This document shows positions 41,996 to 51,163 of a DNA stretch of 64,000 bases, in pieces. The stretch is from UBA695 sp042691655 (lineage in GTDB: Bacteria > Verrucomicrobiota > Verrucomicrobiia > Chthoniobacterales > Chthoniobacteraceae). Position 1 is the stretch's first letter; each line of letters starts with the position of its first letter. Position numbers and translations under genes: made by a program. The stretch covers positions 1,488,001-1,552,000 of the forward strand of contig CP170506.1 of assembly GCA_042691655.1 (NCBI GenBank), read 5' to 3'. Under the pieces are notes generated by a model. The model worked only from the letters and a program-made list of their open reading frames with translations, was not told the DNA's origin and searched no databases.

Positions 41996-43060
41996 CTAAA
42001 AGAGAATGCCATCCGGCTCGTCGAGGGCCAGCAATTTTTTTAGCACCTTTCGGTGGGGGGCCGTCATGGCGATCTGCTCCAGCTCGCCGAGGGTGAACCA
42101 ACGCTGGGCCGGAGCCAGGAAAAGCGGGATGGTCCCCGGGAATACCGAGAGATTGACCCGGTGATGGGTAAACGGGTAGCGCAGCCGGGCCAGAGGAAGT
42201 CCCGTGTGCGGTTCGCTCAAGAGCGGCAGCCGCCACATTCCGCGCCAGCGGCGGCCGGTCTGCTGCTCCAGGAGCACCTCGCCCTCGCGCATGATCCAGG
42301 CGCAGTGCTCGTCCATTTCCACCATCTTGGGCCGGGGCTTGCGGATGGGGAGCGCTTCCGGGTCCGGCGCGTGGCAGAAAAGCCGCACCGGGCAGAGCGT
42401 ACACCGGGGCCCGCGCGGCGTGCAGATGAGCGCCCCGAGCTCCATGATGGCCTCGTTCAGCATCCCCGCGCCGCCTTCCTCCAGGGTGGGCTGCCACTCC
42501 TCCAGGGCCTCGCGGATGGAGGCCATGCCCTGCGCCGTGTCCACCGGTTTGGTAAAATCGAGCAGACGAGCCGTGACGCGGGAAAGATTGCCGTCGATGG
42601 GCGGGGTGGGCTGGTCGAATGCGAACGTTGCCACCGCCGCCGCCGTGTAGGGGCCCACGCCCGGGAGCTCCTGGAGCGCCTCGGCTTCGGTCGGGAAGCG
42701 GCCGCCGTGCTTTTCCTGGATCGCCCGGGCTGCCGCCTGCAAATTGCGCGCCCGGGAGTAGTACCCGAGCCCCTGCCAGGCGTGGAGCACGTCGGCTTCA
42801 TCGGCCGAGGCGAGCGCGGCGACGGTGGGGAAGCGCTTCATCCAGCGTTCGAAATAATCGACCACCGTGGCCACCTGCGTCTGCTGGAGCATCAGCTCGG
42901 AAACCAGGACGCTGTAGGGATTCCGCGGCGGATCAGTGCGCCAGGGAAGGGGGCGGGCATGGTCCAGGAACCAGTCTGTGAGCGCGGAGCGGAATTGCCG
43001 GATATCGAGCCGAATTTTCTCGGAGAGCGAGGAGCGATGCGGTTTGATATGAGGCGACAT
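41996..43060 (-). CDS. mutY: Adenine DNA glycosylase MutY
   Basis: 354 residues: SVLVSELMLQQTQVATVVDY (catalytic Glu region), helix-hairpin-helix LPGVGPYTAAAVATFAF with the following IDGNLSRV, and an iron-sulfur loop Cys-x6-Cys-x2-Cys-x5-Cys (CTPRGPRCTLCPVRLFC). The C-terminal NUDIX-like domain (about 240-354) recognises 8-oxoG. It removes A opposite 8-oxoG. The ATG at 43060 overlaps the divergent rnhC ATG by two bases; a second in-frame ATG at 43078 would overlap more. No later in-frame ATG keeps the fold, so the overlap looks real. Confidence 0.93.
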   Translation of the reverse strand: MSPHIKPHRSSLSEKIRLDIRQFRSALTDWFLDHARPLPWRTDPPRNPYSVLVSELMLQQTQVATVVDYFERWMKRFPTVAALASADEADVLHAWQGLGYYSRARNLQAAARAIQEKHGGRFPTEAEALQELPGVGPYTAAAVATFAFDQPTPPIDGNLSRVTARLLDFTKPVDTAQGMASIREALEEWQPTLEEGGAGMLNEAIMELGALICTPRGPRCTLCPVRLFCHAPDPEALPIRKPRPKMVEMDEHCAWIMREGEVLLEQQTGRRWRGMWRLPLLSEPHTGLPLARLRYPFTHHRVNLSVFPGTIPLFLAPAQRWFTLGELEQIAMTAPHRKVLKKLLALDEPDGILF

Positions 43061-43979
43061 GTCTGAAAACGGCCTCACTCTCTACACCTCCCCCCTAACC
43101 ACCGCCCAGGCCGCGAAGCTTCGCAAGCTGCTGGAAGACGAGGGGTGGGAGTTTGAGCCGAAGCCATACACTCTCTATTACGGCAGGAAGGGGAAGGTCA
43201 ATGTGGCTGTTTACGAAAAAGGCCCCAAAATTGTCATCCAAGGGAAAGGGACCGGCGAATTTGTGACCTTCCGCCTGGAACCAGAGATCCTCGGCGAGGC
43301 GAAGCTCGGCTACGAGGAAGTGCTCGACCCTGAGGCCTACGCCCCCCATTTCGGCATCGACGAGAGCGGCAAGGGTGATTTCTTTGGCCCGCTGGTCATC
43401 GCCGGGGTTTACGTCGACGGCGACATCGCGCGCACCCTCAAAAACGCGGGCATCCAGGATTCGAAAAAAATCGGTTCGGACGCCCGCATCCGCGCCCTGG
43501 CCGAGGTGATCCGCAATACGCCCGGTGTCGGCCTGAGCGTCGTCGCCATTCCGCCCGCCAAATACAACGCCCTGTACGAGAAAATCGGCAACCTCAACCG
43601 CCTGCTGGCCTGGGGCCACGCCCGGACCATCGAAAACCTCCTGGAACAGCGCCCGGAGTGCCCCCGCGCGCTATCTGACCAATTTGCCAACCCGGCGCTC
43701 ATCAAGCGAGCGTTGATGGAAAAAGGCCGGGGCATCCAGCTCGACCAGCGCACCAAGGCCGAGTCCGACCCCGCGGTGGCCGCCGCGTCGATCCTCGCCC
43801 GCGAGCGGTTCATCGACTGGCTCGACCGGGCGGGGCGCAACCACGGCATCAAGCTTCACCGGGGCGTCTCGGCCCAGGTAAAAGCCGCCGCCCGCGAACT
43901 GACAGCCAAGAACGGCCCAGGCATCTTGCGCGAACTGGCCAAGACTCACTTCAAGACTGCGCAGGAACTGGGCGAATAA
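43059..43979 (+). CDS. rnhC: Ribonuclease HIII
   Basis: 306 residues. The N-terminal TBP-like domain (about 1-85, EPKPYTLYYGRKGKVNVAVY) and the RNase H fold with GIDESGKGDFFGPLVIAGVY (first catalytic residues) identify HIII rather than HII. LDQRTKAESDPAVAAASILA is also conserved. It cleaves RNA in RNA-DNA hybrids. A GAGG Shine-Dalgarno sequence sits just before the ATG at 43059. The gene starts head to head with mutY, so each promoter must lie inside the other's coding sequence. It ends 10 bp before the convergent membrane protein gene. Confidence 0.93.
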   Translation: MSENGLTLYTSPLTTAQAAKLRKLLEDEGWEFEPKPYTLYYGRKGKVNVAVYEKGPKIVIQGKGTGEFVTFRLEPEILGEAKLGYEEVLDPEAYAPHFGIDESGKGDFFGPLVIAGVYVDGDIARTLKNAGIQDSKKIGSDARIRALAEVIRNTPGVGLSVVAIPPAKYNALYEKIGNLNRLLAWGHARTIENLLEQRPECPRALSDQFANPALIKRALMEKGRGIQLDQRTKAESDPAVAAASILARERFIDWLDRAGRNHGIKLHRGVSAQVKAAARELTAKNGPGILRELAKTHFKTAQELGE

Positions 43980-43989
43980 GGGGGTTCGC

Positions 43990-45981
43990 TCAGCGGTAGA
44001 TCCGCCAGCCTTTTGGAGATTCGAGCACCAGGTGGAAAAAGTCGTTGTGCTCCAGGATCGGTTTATCCCACAGCCCGTCCCGCTTGGTGACGACGAGGGT
44101 TGCGCAATGATAGTGCTCCTTGATCATCCGAAGGTCGTCGGGCTGAATGTCGCCGCTGAAGAATTTGTCGAAAAACTTGACTCTGTCGGCCACCCCATCC
44201 TTCGTCAGCGAGGGTGCATAGGATCGGAGGAGGTCGTAGGCCGCGGCACAATGGCTGCGGTCGCTAAATAAAGCCCAGCCCAGATTTGTGGGCCACGGTG
44301 TTATGCCGGCGTTCGCCATTGGGTTGTTGAGCACCCTTTCGTCCGGAGAGGTTACGGAGCGCACGTCCCTCCATAGGGCGGGTTCGTTCCCAAATTCGAC
44401 CATTTGCGGTGAGGTTTTGTCATTCAAGCGGCAGGCGATGCCGTTGAATGTAAAATGTAGCCCTGCGATACATCCCGGAACCATCGTGACGGCCATTAAA
44501 AACAGAACGGCAGTCTTCAGCTTTGGAAGCTGACCTCTGATCGCTTCGGAAGTGACCGTTGCCGCCGCGATCATCATCGCCAGAGCGGCAGGCAGGATGA
44601 TTCTCCATCCGAGATCATTGTTTGCAATAATGCTGCAAAGAAACTGCCCGGCAATCAGCGGCACGAAGAATGCCACACAGAGGAGGGTTTTTAAATCCCG
44701 CTCGAACCCGTCTCGTTTCACCTTTCTGCAGAAGATAAAAAGCCAGGTCATCAGGTAGAGAAAACCGAAGTCCACCAGAAGCAACACGAACCAATATGCG
44801 AGCCCATTGCTGAGGTTACCTTGGAACCCAGCTTTAACATGCAATACGTGAAGGATTTGAACCGCCATCACCTTGCGCTGGCCGGCCAGCGCGGCCTGTT
44901 GCAAGATTAAGGATAAGGAACACGCCACGCTGACCGCCAATGCCAGCCCGAAATGCAGCAGCGCCCGTCCCTTATTCGCCCAGAGGGTCGAAAAATAGAA
45001 AAGGACAAGTACGCTGTAGCAGAGCGCGAGCCCCATGCCCACATAGACGGAGCTTGCGTAGGCTGCTGCGGAGAGCGTTCCCCAGATCAGACTGAAAAAC
45101 AAGGAACTCTGCGGTCGGCTGATGACATAGGTAAAAGCAACCAGCGCCACCAGCGCCAGGGTCGCGGCAAAGAGATGCTGGTGAACCCAGGCTGCCTGAA
45201 TAATCCAAGGCTCCACTCCGTGGCAAGACACCCATTTGGGAAGATATGGGCCGCTAATAAATTCGACGATTAGGCGCAATTGACTAATCAATGCGATGGG
45301 AAGAATCCACCAAGCCACAGCGCAATTTCCCGCCACCGCGATCGCCACCCAGGAGACCGTTAAAAGCGATATTGCCGCTACCACATAGGTCATTGCGATA
45401 TCCGCCTCAAAACCCGTTATGGGCAGAAGCTTCACGGCATTCGAGGTAACAAAAAGCGTAAGATAATAATAATAAAGCCCCGGGGGCTTGCCTTCGGGGG
45501 AGCCCCCCTGGGTTTCCGAGTAATAGGGATTGACGGGAGGCAGGCCGCTTCTCGCGATGGAATCGACCACGGCTATTTTTACGTGATCAAACACCGGAGC
45601 GCCGAAAACCCATCCTTTCTCGTGGGTTGAATGGGGCACGATCATGAAGACTGGCAACAGCGCAACGATTGCAAGCAAGACAAACCATGCCGGACGGGGC
45701 GCGGTTTGGTCTGGCATGATGGGCCGGGCTTTTTTCCCGATCAGCACCGAGGCCACAGTCAGAAGGCCGACCAACGCCAGGATAAAAGGCGCGCGGAATG
45801 GAATGTGGCTGAAAACGGGGATGCCCACTGCGCCGTAAATGCCGAGCCCCAATGTGGGCGCGAGCATTAGCCGCGAAGCCGTTCTACCGGCGAAAAACGC
45901 GGAAATGGGGTAGCCAATGAGTAAGCCGATCCCCAGGAAACAAAGAATGGATAAAACGATATGGAAATAATTTACGAGCAT
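43990..45981 (-). CDS. Large multi-pass membrane protein, GT-C-like (intact copy of tandem pair)
   Basis: 663 residues with about 12-14 membrane helices and a soluble C-terminal domain (about 540-663, with WRDVRSVTSPDERVLNN and HCATLVVTKRDGLWDKP). An early extracytoplasmic loop reads VVDSIARSGLPPVNPYYSET, then GGSPEGKPPGLYYYYL, resembling the first loop of GT-C fold glycosyltransferases, though no named family is certain. The nearly identical downstream copy is frameshifted. The start at 45981 (MLVNYFHIVL) is where homology between copies becomes strong. Base composition is more AT-rich than the flanks. Confidence 0.65.
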   Translation of the reverse strand: MLVNYFHIVLSILCFLGIGLLIGYPISAFFAGRTASRLMLAPTLGLGIYGAVGIPVFSHIPFRAPFILALVGLLTVASVLIGKKARPIMPDQTAPRPAWFVLLAIVALLPVFMIVPHSTHEKGWVFGAPVFDHVKIAVVDSIARSGLPPVNPYYSETQGGSPEGKPPGLYYYYLTLFVTSNAVKLLPITGFEADIAMTYVVAAISLLTVSWVAIAVAGNCAVAWWILPIALISQLRLIVEFISGPYLPKWVSCHGVEPWIIQAAWVHQHLFAATLALVALVAFTYVISRPQSSLFFSLIWGTLSAAAYASSVYVGMGLALCYSVLVLFYFSTLWANKGRALLHFGLALAVSVACSLSLILQQAALAGQRKVMAVQILHVLHVKAGFQGNLSNGLAYWFVLLLVDFGFLYLMTWLFIFCRKVKRDGFERDLKTLLCVAFFVPLIAGQFLCSIIANNDLGWRIILPAALAMMIAAATVTSEAIRGQLPKLKTAVLFLMAVTMVPGCIAGLHFTFNGIACRLNDKTSPQMVEFGNEPALWRDVRSVTSPDERVLNNPMANAGITPWPTNLGWALFSDRSHCAAAYDLLRSYAPSLTKDGVADRVKFFDKFFSGDIQPDDLRMIKEHYHCATLVVTKRDGLWDKPILEHNDFFHLVLESPKGWRIYR

Positions 45982-46079
45982 GTAAAATACAAAAAAACTA
46001 TTGAATATTCCGAACGGTTCCTCGTTATGCGCAAATAGGGCGAATAACGGCAAAATCTATTTGCGAAATAGGAGGGCCC

Positions 46080-48066
46080 TTATCGGTAGATCCTCCAGCC
46101 TTTTGGCGATTCGATGACCAGGTGGAAAAAGTCGTTGTGTTCCAAGATCGGTTTATCCCACAGCCCGTCCCGCTTGGTGACTACGAGTGTTGCGCAATGA
46201 AAGCGCTCTTTGATCATCCGAAGGTCGTCGGGCTGAATGTCGCCGCTGAAGAATTTGTTGAAAAACTTGACTCTGTCGAGCACCCCATCCGGCGTCAGCA
46301 TGGGCGCATAGGATCGGAGGACGTCATGGGCCGCGGCACAATGGCTTCGGTTGCCAAATAAAGCCCACCCCAGATTTGTGGGACACCCCGTCATGACGGA
46401 GCTCGCCATTAGGTTGTTTAGCACCCTTTCGTCCGGAGGGGTTACAGAGCGTACATCCCGCCATAGGGCAGGTTCGTTCCCAAATTCAACCATTTCCGGC
46501 GAGGCCTTTTCATGAAACCTGTTGGCGACGCTGAATATAATATTTAGCCCTGAGATACATCCCGGAACCATTGTGACCGCCATTAATACAAGAACGGCAT
46601 TCTTCAGTTTCGGAAGCTGGCCTCCGATCGCTTCGAAAGCGACGGTTGCCGTCGCGACCATCATTGTCAGAGAGGCAGGCAGGATGATTCTCCATCCGAG
46701 ATCATTGTTCGCAATGACGCTGCAAAGAAACTGTGCGGCAACCAGAGGCACGAAAAAGGTTACACATAGGAGTTTTTTTAAATCCCGCTCGAACCCGTCT
46801 TGTTTCACCTTTCTGCAGAAGATAAAAAGCCAGGTCATCACGTATAGAAAACCGAAATCCACCAGAAGCGACAAGAGCCAGTAAGCGAGCCAATTACTGA
46901 GGTTACCTGGGACCCCGGCTTTAAAATGCAATACGTGAACGATTTGAAACGCCACCACCTTGCGCTGTCCCACCAACCCAGCCTGTTGTAGGATCAAGGA
47001 TAAGGAGCATGCCACGCTGACCGCCAATGCCAGCCCGAAATGCAGGAGCACCCTTGCCTTATTCGCCCAGAGGGTCGAAAAATAGAAAAGGACAAGTACG
47101 CTGTAGCAGAGCGCGAGCCCCATGCCCACATAGACGGAACTCGCGTAGGCAGCGGCGGAGAAAATCCCCCAGATCAGACTGAAAAACAAGGAACTCCGCG
47201 GTCGGCTGATGACATAGGTAAAAGTAACCAGCGCCACCAGCGCCAGGGTCGCGGCAAAAAGATGCTGGTGCACCCAGGACGCCTGAAAAATCCAAGGATC
47301 CACCTCGAAGCGATCCAGCCACTTGGAAAGGTATGAACCGCTAATGACTTCGAGGATTAGCCGCAATGAACCAATCAACGCGATGGGAAGAATCCACCAA
47401 GCCACAGCGCAATTTCCCGCCACCGCGATCGCCACCCAGGAGACCGTTAAAAGCGATATCGCCGCTACCACATAGGTCATTGCGATATCCGCCTCAAAGC
47501 CCGTTATGGGCAGAAGCTTCAAAGGACTCGATGCAACAAAGTGTAAGATAATAATAATAAAGCCCCGGAGGCTTGCCTTCGGGGGAGCCCCCCTGGGTTT
47601 CCGAGTAATAGGGATTGACGGGAGGCAGGCCGCTTCTCGCGATGGAATCGACCATGGCCACTTTTACGTGGTCAAACACCGGACCAGCAAAGACCCATCC
47701 TTTCCCGGCGGTTGAATGCGGCAGGATCGTGAAGGTCGGTAATAGTGCAATGATTGCAAGCAAGACAAACCATGCCGGACGGGGCGCGGCTTGGTCCGGC
47801 ATGATGGGCCGGGCTTTTTTCCCGATCAGCACCGAGGCAGCTGCCAAAAGGCCGACTAACAGCAAGATAAAAGGCGCCCGGAATGGAATGTGGCTGAAAA
47901 CAGGGATGCCCACAATGCCGTAGATGCCGAGCCCCAAAGTAGGCGCAAGCATCAGCCGCGAACCCGTTTTGCTGGCGAAAAAGGCGGAAATCGGGTAGCC
48001 AATCAACAGGCCGACTCCCAGGAAACAAAGAATGGATAAAACGATATGAAAATAGTTGACGAGCAT
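46080..48066 (-). pseudogene. Frameshifted second copy of the large GT-C-like membrane protein
   Basis: The sequence matches the 43990-45981 gene along its whole length at high identity, in the same orientation, about 2.09 kb apart. In the coding strand a run of five T in the intact copy is three T here (47538-47540 on the plus strand), a 2-base loss just after the GLYYYYLTL segment. The first part reads 188 codons and ends in a foreign tail; the second part continues in another frame with no ATG at the break. The remaining frame is otherwise open, so the damage looks recent. Confidence 0.85.
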
Positions 48067-48069
48067 ATT

Positions 48070-48109
48070 CCCGCGCCACGATCTCCGCGTTGTTTCGGTT
48101 AGGCGCGGG
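48070..48109. repeat. GC-rich inverted repeat upstream of the frameshifted copy
   Basis: CCCGCGCC (48070-48077) and GGCGCGGG (48102-48109) form an 8-bp inverted repeat directly before the start codon. The intact copy lacks about 60 bases here, while both copies share sequence again farther upstream (GAGGAAC and CGGAATAT on the coding strand). It looks like an insertion or a lost stretch in one copy. The remainder of the gap to 48236 holds nothing recognised. Confidence 0.5.
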
Positions 48110-48236
48110 GGGGGATATCTATACAAACCACTCGATATTACCAAGAAAAATAGCATATTCCGCATAGTTCCTCTGTATGCGTAAATATCCCCAATAGGCC
48201 CCGCGATCCGCGAGGCGGGCGAACAATGGGCGATGC

Positions 48237-48977
48237 CTACGCCACCGCCACGTACTTCGCCAGCTCTTGCTCGCCGATGAGCCGGCTCTCCACTAGGAGG
48301 TCGCTCTTAATGAGTCCGTCTTTCATGACGATGTTTCGCTTCGTGTAGGCGGCGATGTCCGGTTCGTGCGTCACCATGATGACGGTGATGCCCTTGGCGT
48401 TGAGCTTCTGAAAGATGGTCATGATCTCGATGCTTGTCTGGCTGTCGAGGTTTCCCGTCGGTTCGTCGGCCAGGAGCACTTCGGGGTCGTTAATGAGCGC
48501 CCGGGCGATGGCGACGCGCTGTTGCTGGCCGCCGGAGAGTTCGTTGGGGTGGTGGTGTGTGCGGCCGCCGAGGCCCACCATTTCGAGTGCCTGCTCGGCC
48601 CGGTCGCGCATTTCCCGCGTGGAAAACCGGCGCTCGGCGTAGAGCATGGGCAGTTCTACGTTTTCGATCGCCGAGGTGCGAGAGAGGAGGTTGAAACTCT
48701 GGAAGACGAACCCGAGCTTGTGGTTGCGGATCGCCGCCAGTTCGTCCCGGTTCAAACGCGAGACGTCGATGCCGTCGAGCAGGTAGCGCCCGGCGGTGGC
48801 TTTGTCGAGGCACCCCAGAATGTTCATGAGGGTCGATTTGCCCGAGCCCGAGGAGCCCATGAAGGCCACGAACTCCCCTTTTTCGATGATGAGCGAAACC
48901 GGCCTCACTGCTTTGACCTCCACATCGCCGGTTGTGTAGGTTTTTTCGATGCACTCAAGCTGGATGACGGGCTTCAT
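48237..48977 (-). CDS. ABC transporter ATP-binding protein, MacB/LolD type
   Basis: 246 residues with a complete nucleotide-binding domain: Walker A FMGSSGSGKSTLMNILGCLD, Q-loop FVFQSFNLL, signature NELSGGQQQRVAIARAL, Walker B VLLADEPTGNLD and switch His in VMVTHEPDIAAY. The sequence is typical of MacB/LolD-type export ATPases. Those normally work with an FtsX-like permease and a membrane fusion protein, neither of which is adjacent: downstream is the broken membrane protein copy. It is 12 bp after the TolC-family gene, so the two are co-transcribed. Confidence 0.92.
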   Translation of the reverse strand: MKPVIQLECIEKTYTTGDVEVKAVRPVSLIIEKGEFVAFMGSSGSGKSTLMNILGCLDKATAGRYLLDGIDVSRLNRDELAAIRNHKLGFVFQSFNLLSRTSAIENVELPMLYAERRFSTREMRDRAEQALEMVGLGGRTHHHPNELSGGQQQRVAIARALINDPEVLLADEPTGNLDSQTSIEIMTIFQKLNAKGITVIMVTHEPDIAAYTKRNIVMKDGLIKSDLLVESRLIGEQELAKYVAVA

Positions 48978-48989
48978 AAACAGGCTCTT

Positions 48990-50546
48990 TTAGCGAATTT
49001 TGATCCTGGCCAGGGCCTGTGCCTTCTTCACGCGTTCGACTTCGAAGCACGCCTCGGCGCGCTTCAGGTCGCGCAGGGCGATCTGGTAATCGTAAACCTT
49101 GTTGGTGAGCGAGGTGCGGGCGTTGCTGAGATCCCGTAGGGCCTGCTGCACGTCCAAGCTCGTTGATGTGCCGGCCTGGTACTGGGCCTGAACGTCGGTG
49201 TAGTTCTGCGCGTAGGAGGCCTCGGACGCCTTCAGCGCCTTGATCGCCTCGCGGTCGGTCTGGACGGCAACCCAGGTTGATTTCACGTCCTCTTCGACCG
49301 TTTTCCAGGTGCTCTGAAGGCTCAGGCGGGCTTCGGAGATGTTATGGTTGGCCGTGATGAGATCGAGCTCGCGCTGGCCACCGGTCAGGAAGGGCATGGA
49401 GACGGACACCGCCGCCGTTTTTGTGTTATTGCTGTCGTAGCCCGTGCCGGAATAACCGTTCCATTCCACGCTGGCGCTGGCCGTCACCTTCGGCGCGTAC
49501 TCTGCGATCACCTCGCCCTTGAGGGCTTCGTATTGCTTAATTGAAATCAGACTGACCTGATAGTCCTCGCGCCTTTCAAACGCGCCGAAGAGCGAAAGCT
49601 CGAACGGCGTGCCGGGGTCCACCGCGTCCGGCGGCTCGACCACGGTGAAGTTGGTTTTGCCGCCCAGGTTCAGGATGTTACTGAGGGTGTCGCGGTAGGT
49701 CTCCAGCGTGCCTTGGGATTGGATGAGCGTGCTGCGGTCGTCCTCCAGGGTCGCCTGCGCGCGGAGCACGTCGATCCGGGCCACGGAGCCCGCGTCAAAC
49801 TTGGCTTGCGCCGTGGCGAGCTGTTCCTTGGCCAGTTCCACGGTTTGCTGGTTGACCTCGACGAGTTTCTGCTCTTTGAGCACGTTGTAGTAGGCCTGCG
49901 CCACGCCGTAGAGCGTTTCGCGTACGGTTTGCGAGTAGGTCAGCCGCGCAGCCTTGGCCGCGAGCTTGCCGTAGCGGTAAGCCGGGAACACGCTGGCATC
50001 AAAGATGGTCTGCGAGTAGCTCAGTCCGGCGTAGCGGGTATATGAGGAGGAGGTCACGTTGTTGCTGGCGGAGGTCGTGACCGTATCGTAATAGGTGCTG
50101 CTCCGGGAGTTAGAATAGCTGGCGTTGCCGGTGAGCGAGGGGCCCAGCTTGGTCAGCGCGCTCAAGGGCTGGAGGTTCGCCTTGCGGATCTCAAAGTACG
50201 CCTTGCCGATGGACTGGTCGCTGCAAAGCGTGATGTCGTAGGCTTGTTCCAGGGTAATGATCCGTTTTTCCGCCACCGGTTTTCCCTTGGAGCTCTTTGT
50301 TTTCGCGGAAGCCTTGGCCTTGGGCGCGGGGCTGGCCTTGGCCTCCGGGGAGGCGGCGGGCAGGGATGTCGGGACGAGGTCCGGGGCGGGGAGCGTGTAG
50401 GTTCCGGAAATGGTGGGCGAAAGATCCGGCGTCGGGTAAGCTGTGGCAGCCGGAGCGGCCGACGGGGAGGGTGCCGGGTCGGGCGCGGCAGACGCGGTGG
50501 CGCAGGCGACAAGGGCCGCGCTCAATAAGAGGTAGTATTTATTCAT
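48990..50546 (-). CDS. TolC-family outer-membrane efflux protein
   Basis: 518 residues: a signal peptide (about 1-21), a Pro/Ala/Ser/Lys-rich stretch (about 22-92), then two repeats of the outer membrane efflux fold with long helices (ETLYGVAQAYYNVLKEQKLV, VNQQTVELAKEQLATAQAKF and, in the second half, YAQNYTDVQAQYQAGTSTSL). TolC-type trimers make the exit duct for ABC or RND pumps and type I secretion. The N-terminal linker is longer than usual. The start at 50546 overlaps the end of the MarR gene; the ABC ATPase follows by 12 bp. Confidence 0.92.
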   Translation of the reverse strand: MNKYYLLLSAALVACATASAAPDPAPSPSAAPAATAYPTPDLSPTISGTYTLPAPDLVPTSLPAASPEAKASPAPKAKASAKTKSSKGKPVAEKRIITLEQAYDITLCSDQSIGKAYFEIRKANLQPLSALTKLGPSLTGNASYSNSRSSTYYDTVTTSASNNVTSSSYTRYAGLSYSQTIFDASVFPAYRYGKLAAKAARLTYSQTVRETLYGVAQAYYNVLKEQKLVEVNQQTVELAKEQLATAQAKFDAGSVARIDVLRAQATLEDDRSTLIQSQGTLETYRDTLSNILNLGGKTNFTVVEPPDAVDPGTPFELSLFGAFERREDYQVSLISIKQYEALKGEVIAEYAPKVTASASVEWNGYSGTGYDSNNTKTAAVSVSMPFLTGGQRELDLITANHNISEARLSLQSTWKTVEEDVKSTWVAVQTDREAIKALKASEASYAQNYTDVQAQYQAGTSTSLDVQQALRDLSNARTSLTNKVYDYQIALRDLKRAEACFEVERVKKAQALARIKIR

Positions 50547-51066
50547 CTACGGGTGGTGGTAAATCTGGAATGTCTGGAGAGAGTTTTACGAAAATCGGGC
50601 GCAGGGCGCGCAGGGCTTCGAGCAGCTTGGTCCGGTTTTCTTCGGAAAGCGGGGCGAGCAGTTTGGCCAGGTGCTGGTGGGTGATGGCCCGGGTGGCGAG
50701 CAGTTCGCTGCGTCCCCGGGTGCTGAGGTCCAGCAGGACCCGGCGGCGGTCGGCCGGGTCGCCGCGGCGGATCACCGCCTTGGAGGAAACCAGGCCGTCG
50801 ATGATCTTGGAGGTGGCGGGCAGCCCCAGGTGCATCAGCTTGGCGATCTTCGTCACCGACGTCGTCCCCTGGTGGTTCAAAATCGTCAGCACGCGGAACT
50901 GCGCCATCGTCAGCTTCGAGGCGGTCTCCCGGCGCATCTCGCTGTGGAGCGATCCCATGATGAGCGGGAGCACTTCAAGGAATTCCACCGCGCATTCGAG
51001 AGCGGGTTCCGATGTTGGTTTTTCTTCCACGGGAGAGATAGTGTGGTTCCGTATAGTTCGCCTCAC
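50539..51066 (-). CDS. MarR-family transcriptional regulator
   Basis: 175 residues. The winged helix (about 50-125) has LTMAQFRVLTILNHQGTTSV, then KIAKLMHLGLPATSKIIDGL, and the wing with RRGDPADRRRVLLDLSTRGR, the standard MarR signature. It likely represses its own operon with the TolC-family protein and ABC ATPase, releasing on binding a small compound. The start is uncertain: GTG at 51066 (used here) or GTG at 51030; no ATG comes before the conserved domain. Its stop lies inside the tolC start. Confidence 0.88.
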   Translation of the reverse strand: MRRTIRNHTISPVEEKPTSEPALECAVEFLEVLPLIMGSLHSEMRRETASKLTMAQFRVLTILNHQGTTSVTKIAKLMHLGLPATSKIIDGLVSSKAVIRRGDPADRRRVLLDLSTRGRSELLATRAITHQHLAKLLAPLSEENRTKLLEALRALRPIFVKLSPDIPDLPPPVDE

Positions 51067-51071
51067 GAAGT
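51055..51071. promoter_or_regulatory. Possible MarR operator
   Basis: AGTTCG-CCTCA-CGAAGT is a near-perfect 17-bp palindrome (one mismatched pair) over the upstream candidate GTG start of the MarR gene. MarR-type sites have this size. If it is the operator, the true start is more likely the later GTG at 51030. The rest of the spacer to yebC shows an AT-rich patch near 51073-51084. Confidence 0.35.
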
Positions 51072-51163
51072 AAAATTTTTCCTATCGAAACGCAAGCAAA
51101 ATCGCGGAAACTCGCACGGACCTGTTGAAAAGGCGGCGCTTTCCAGCTACATCTCTCCAACTT

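Noticed and set aside
47494..47560. Programmed ribosomal frameshift in the second GT-C-like copy
   Set aside because: The intact copy has an in-frame T5 run, so the T3 here is best explained as a 2-base loss; no slippery heptamer or following pseudoknot is seen.
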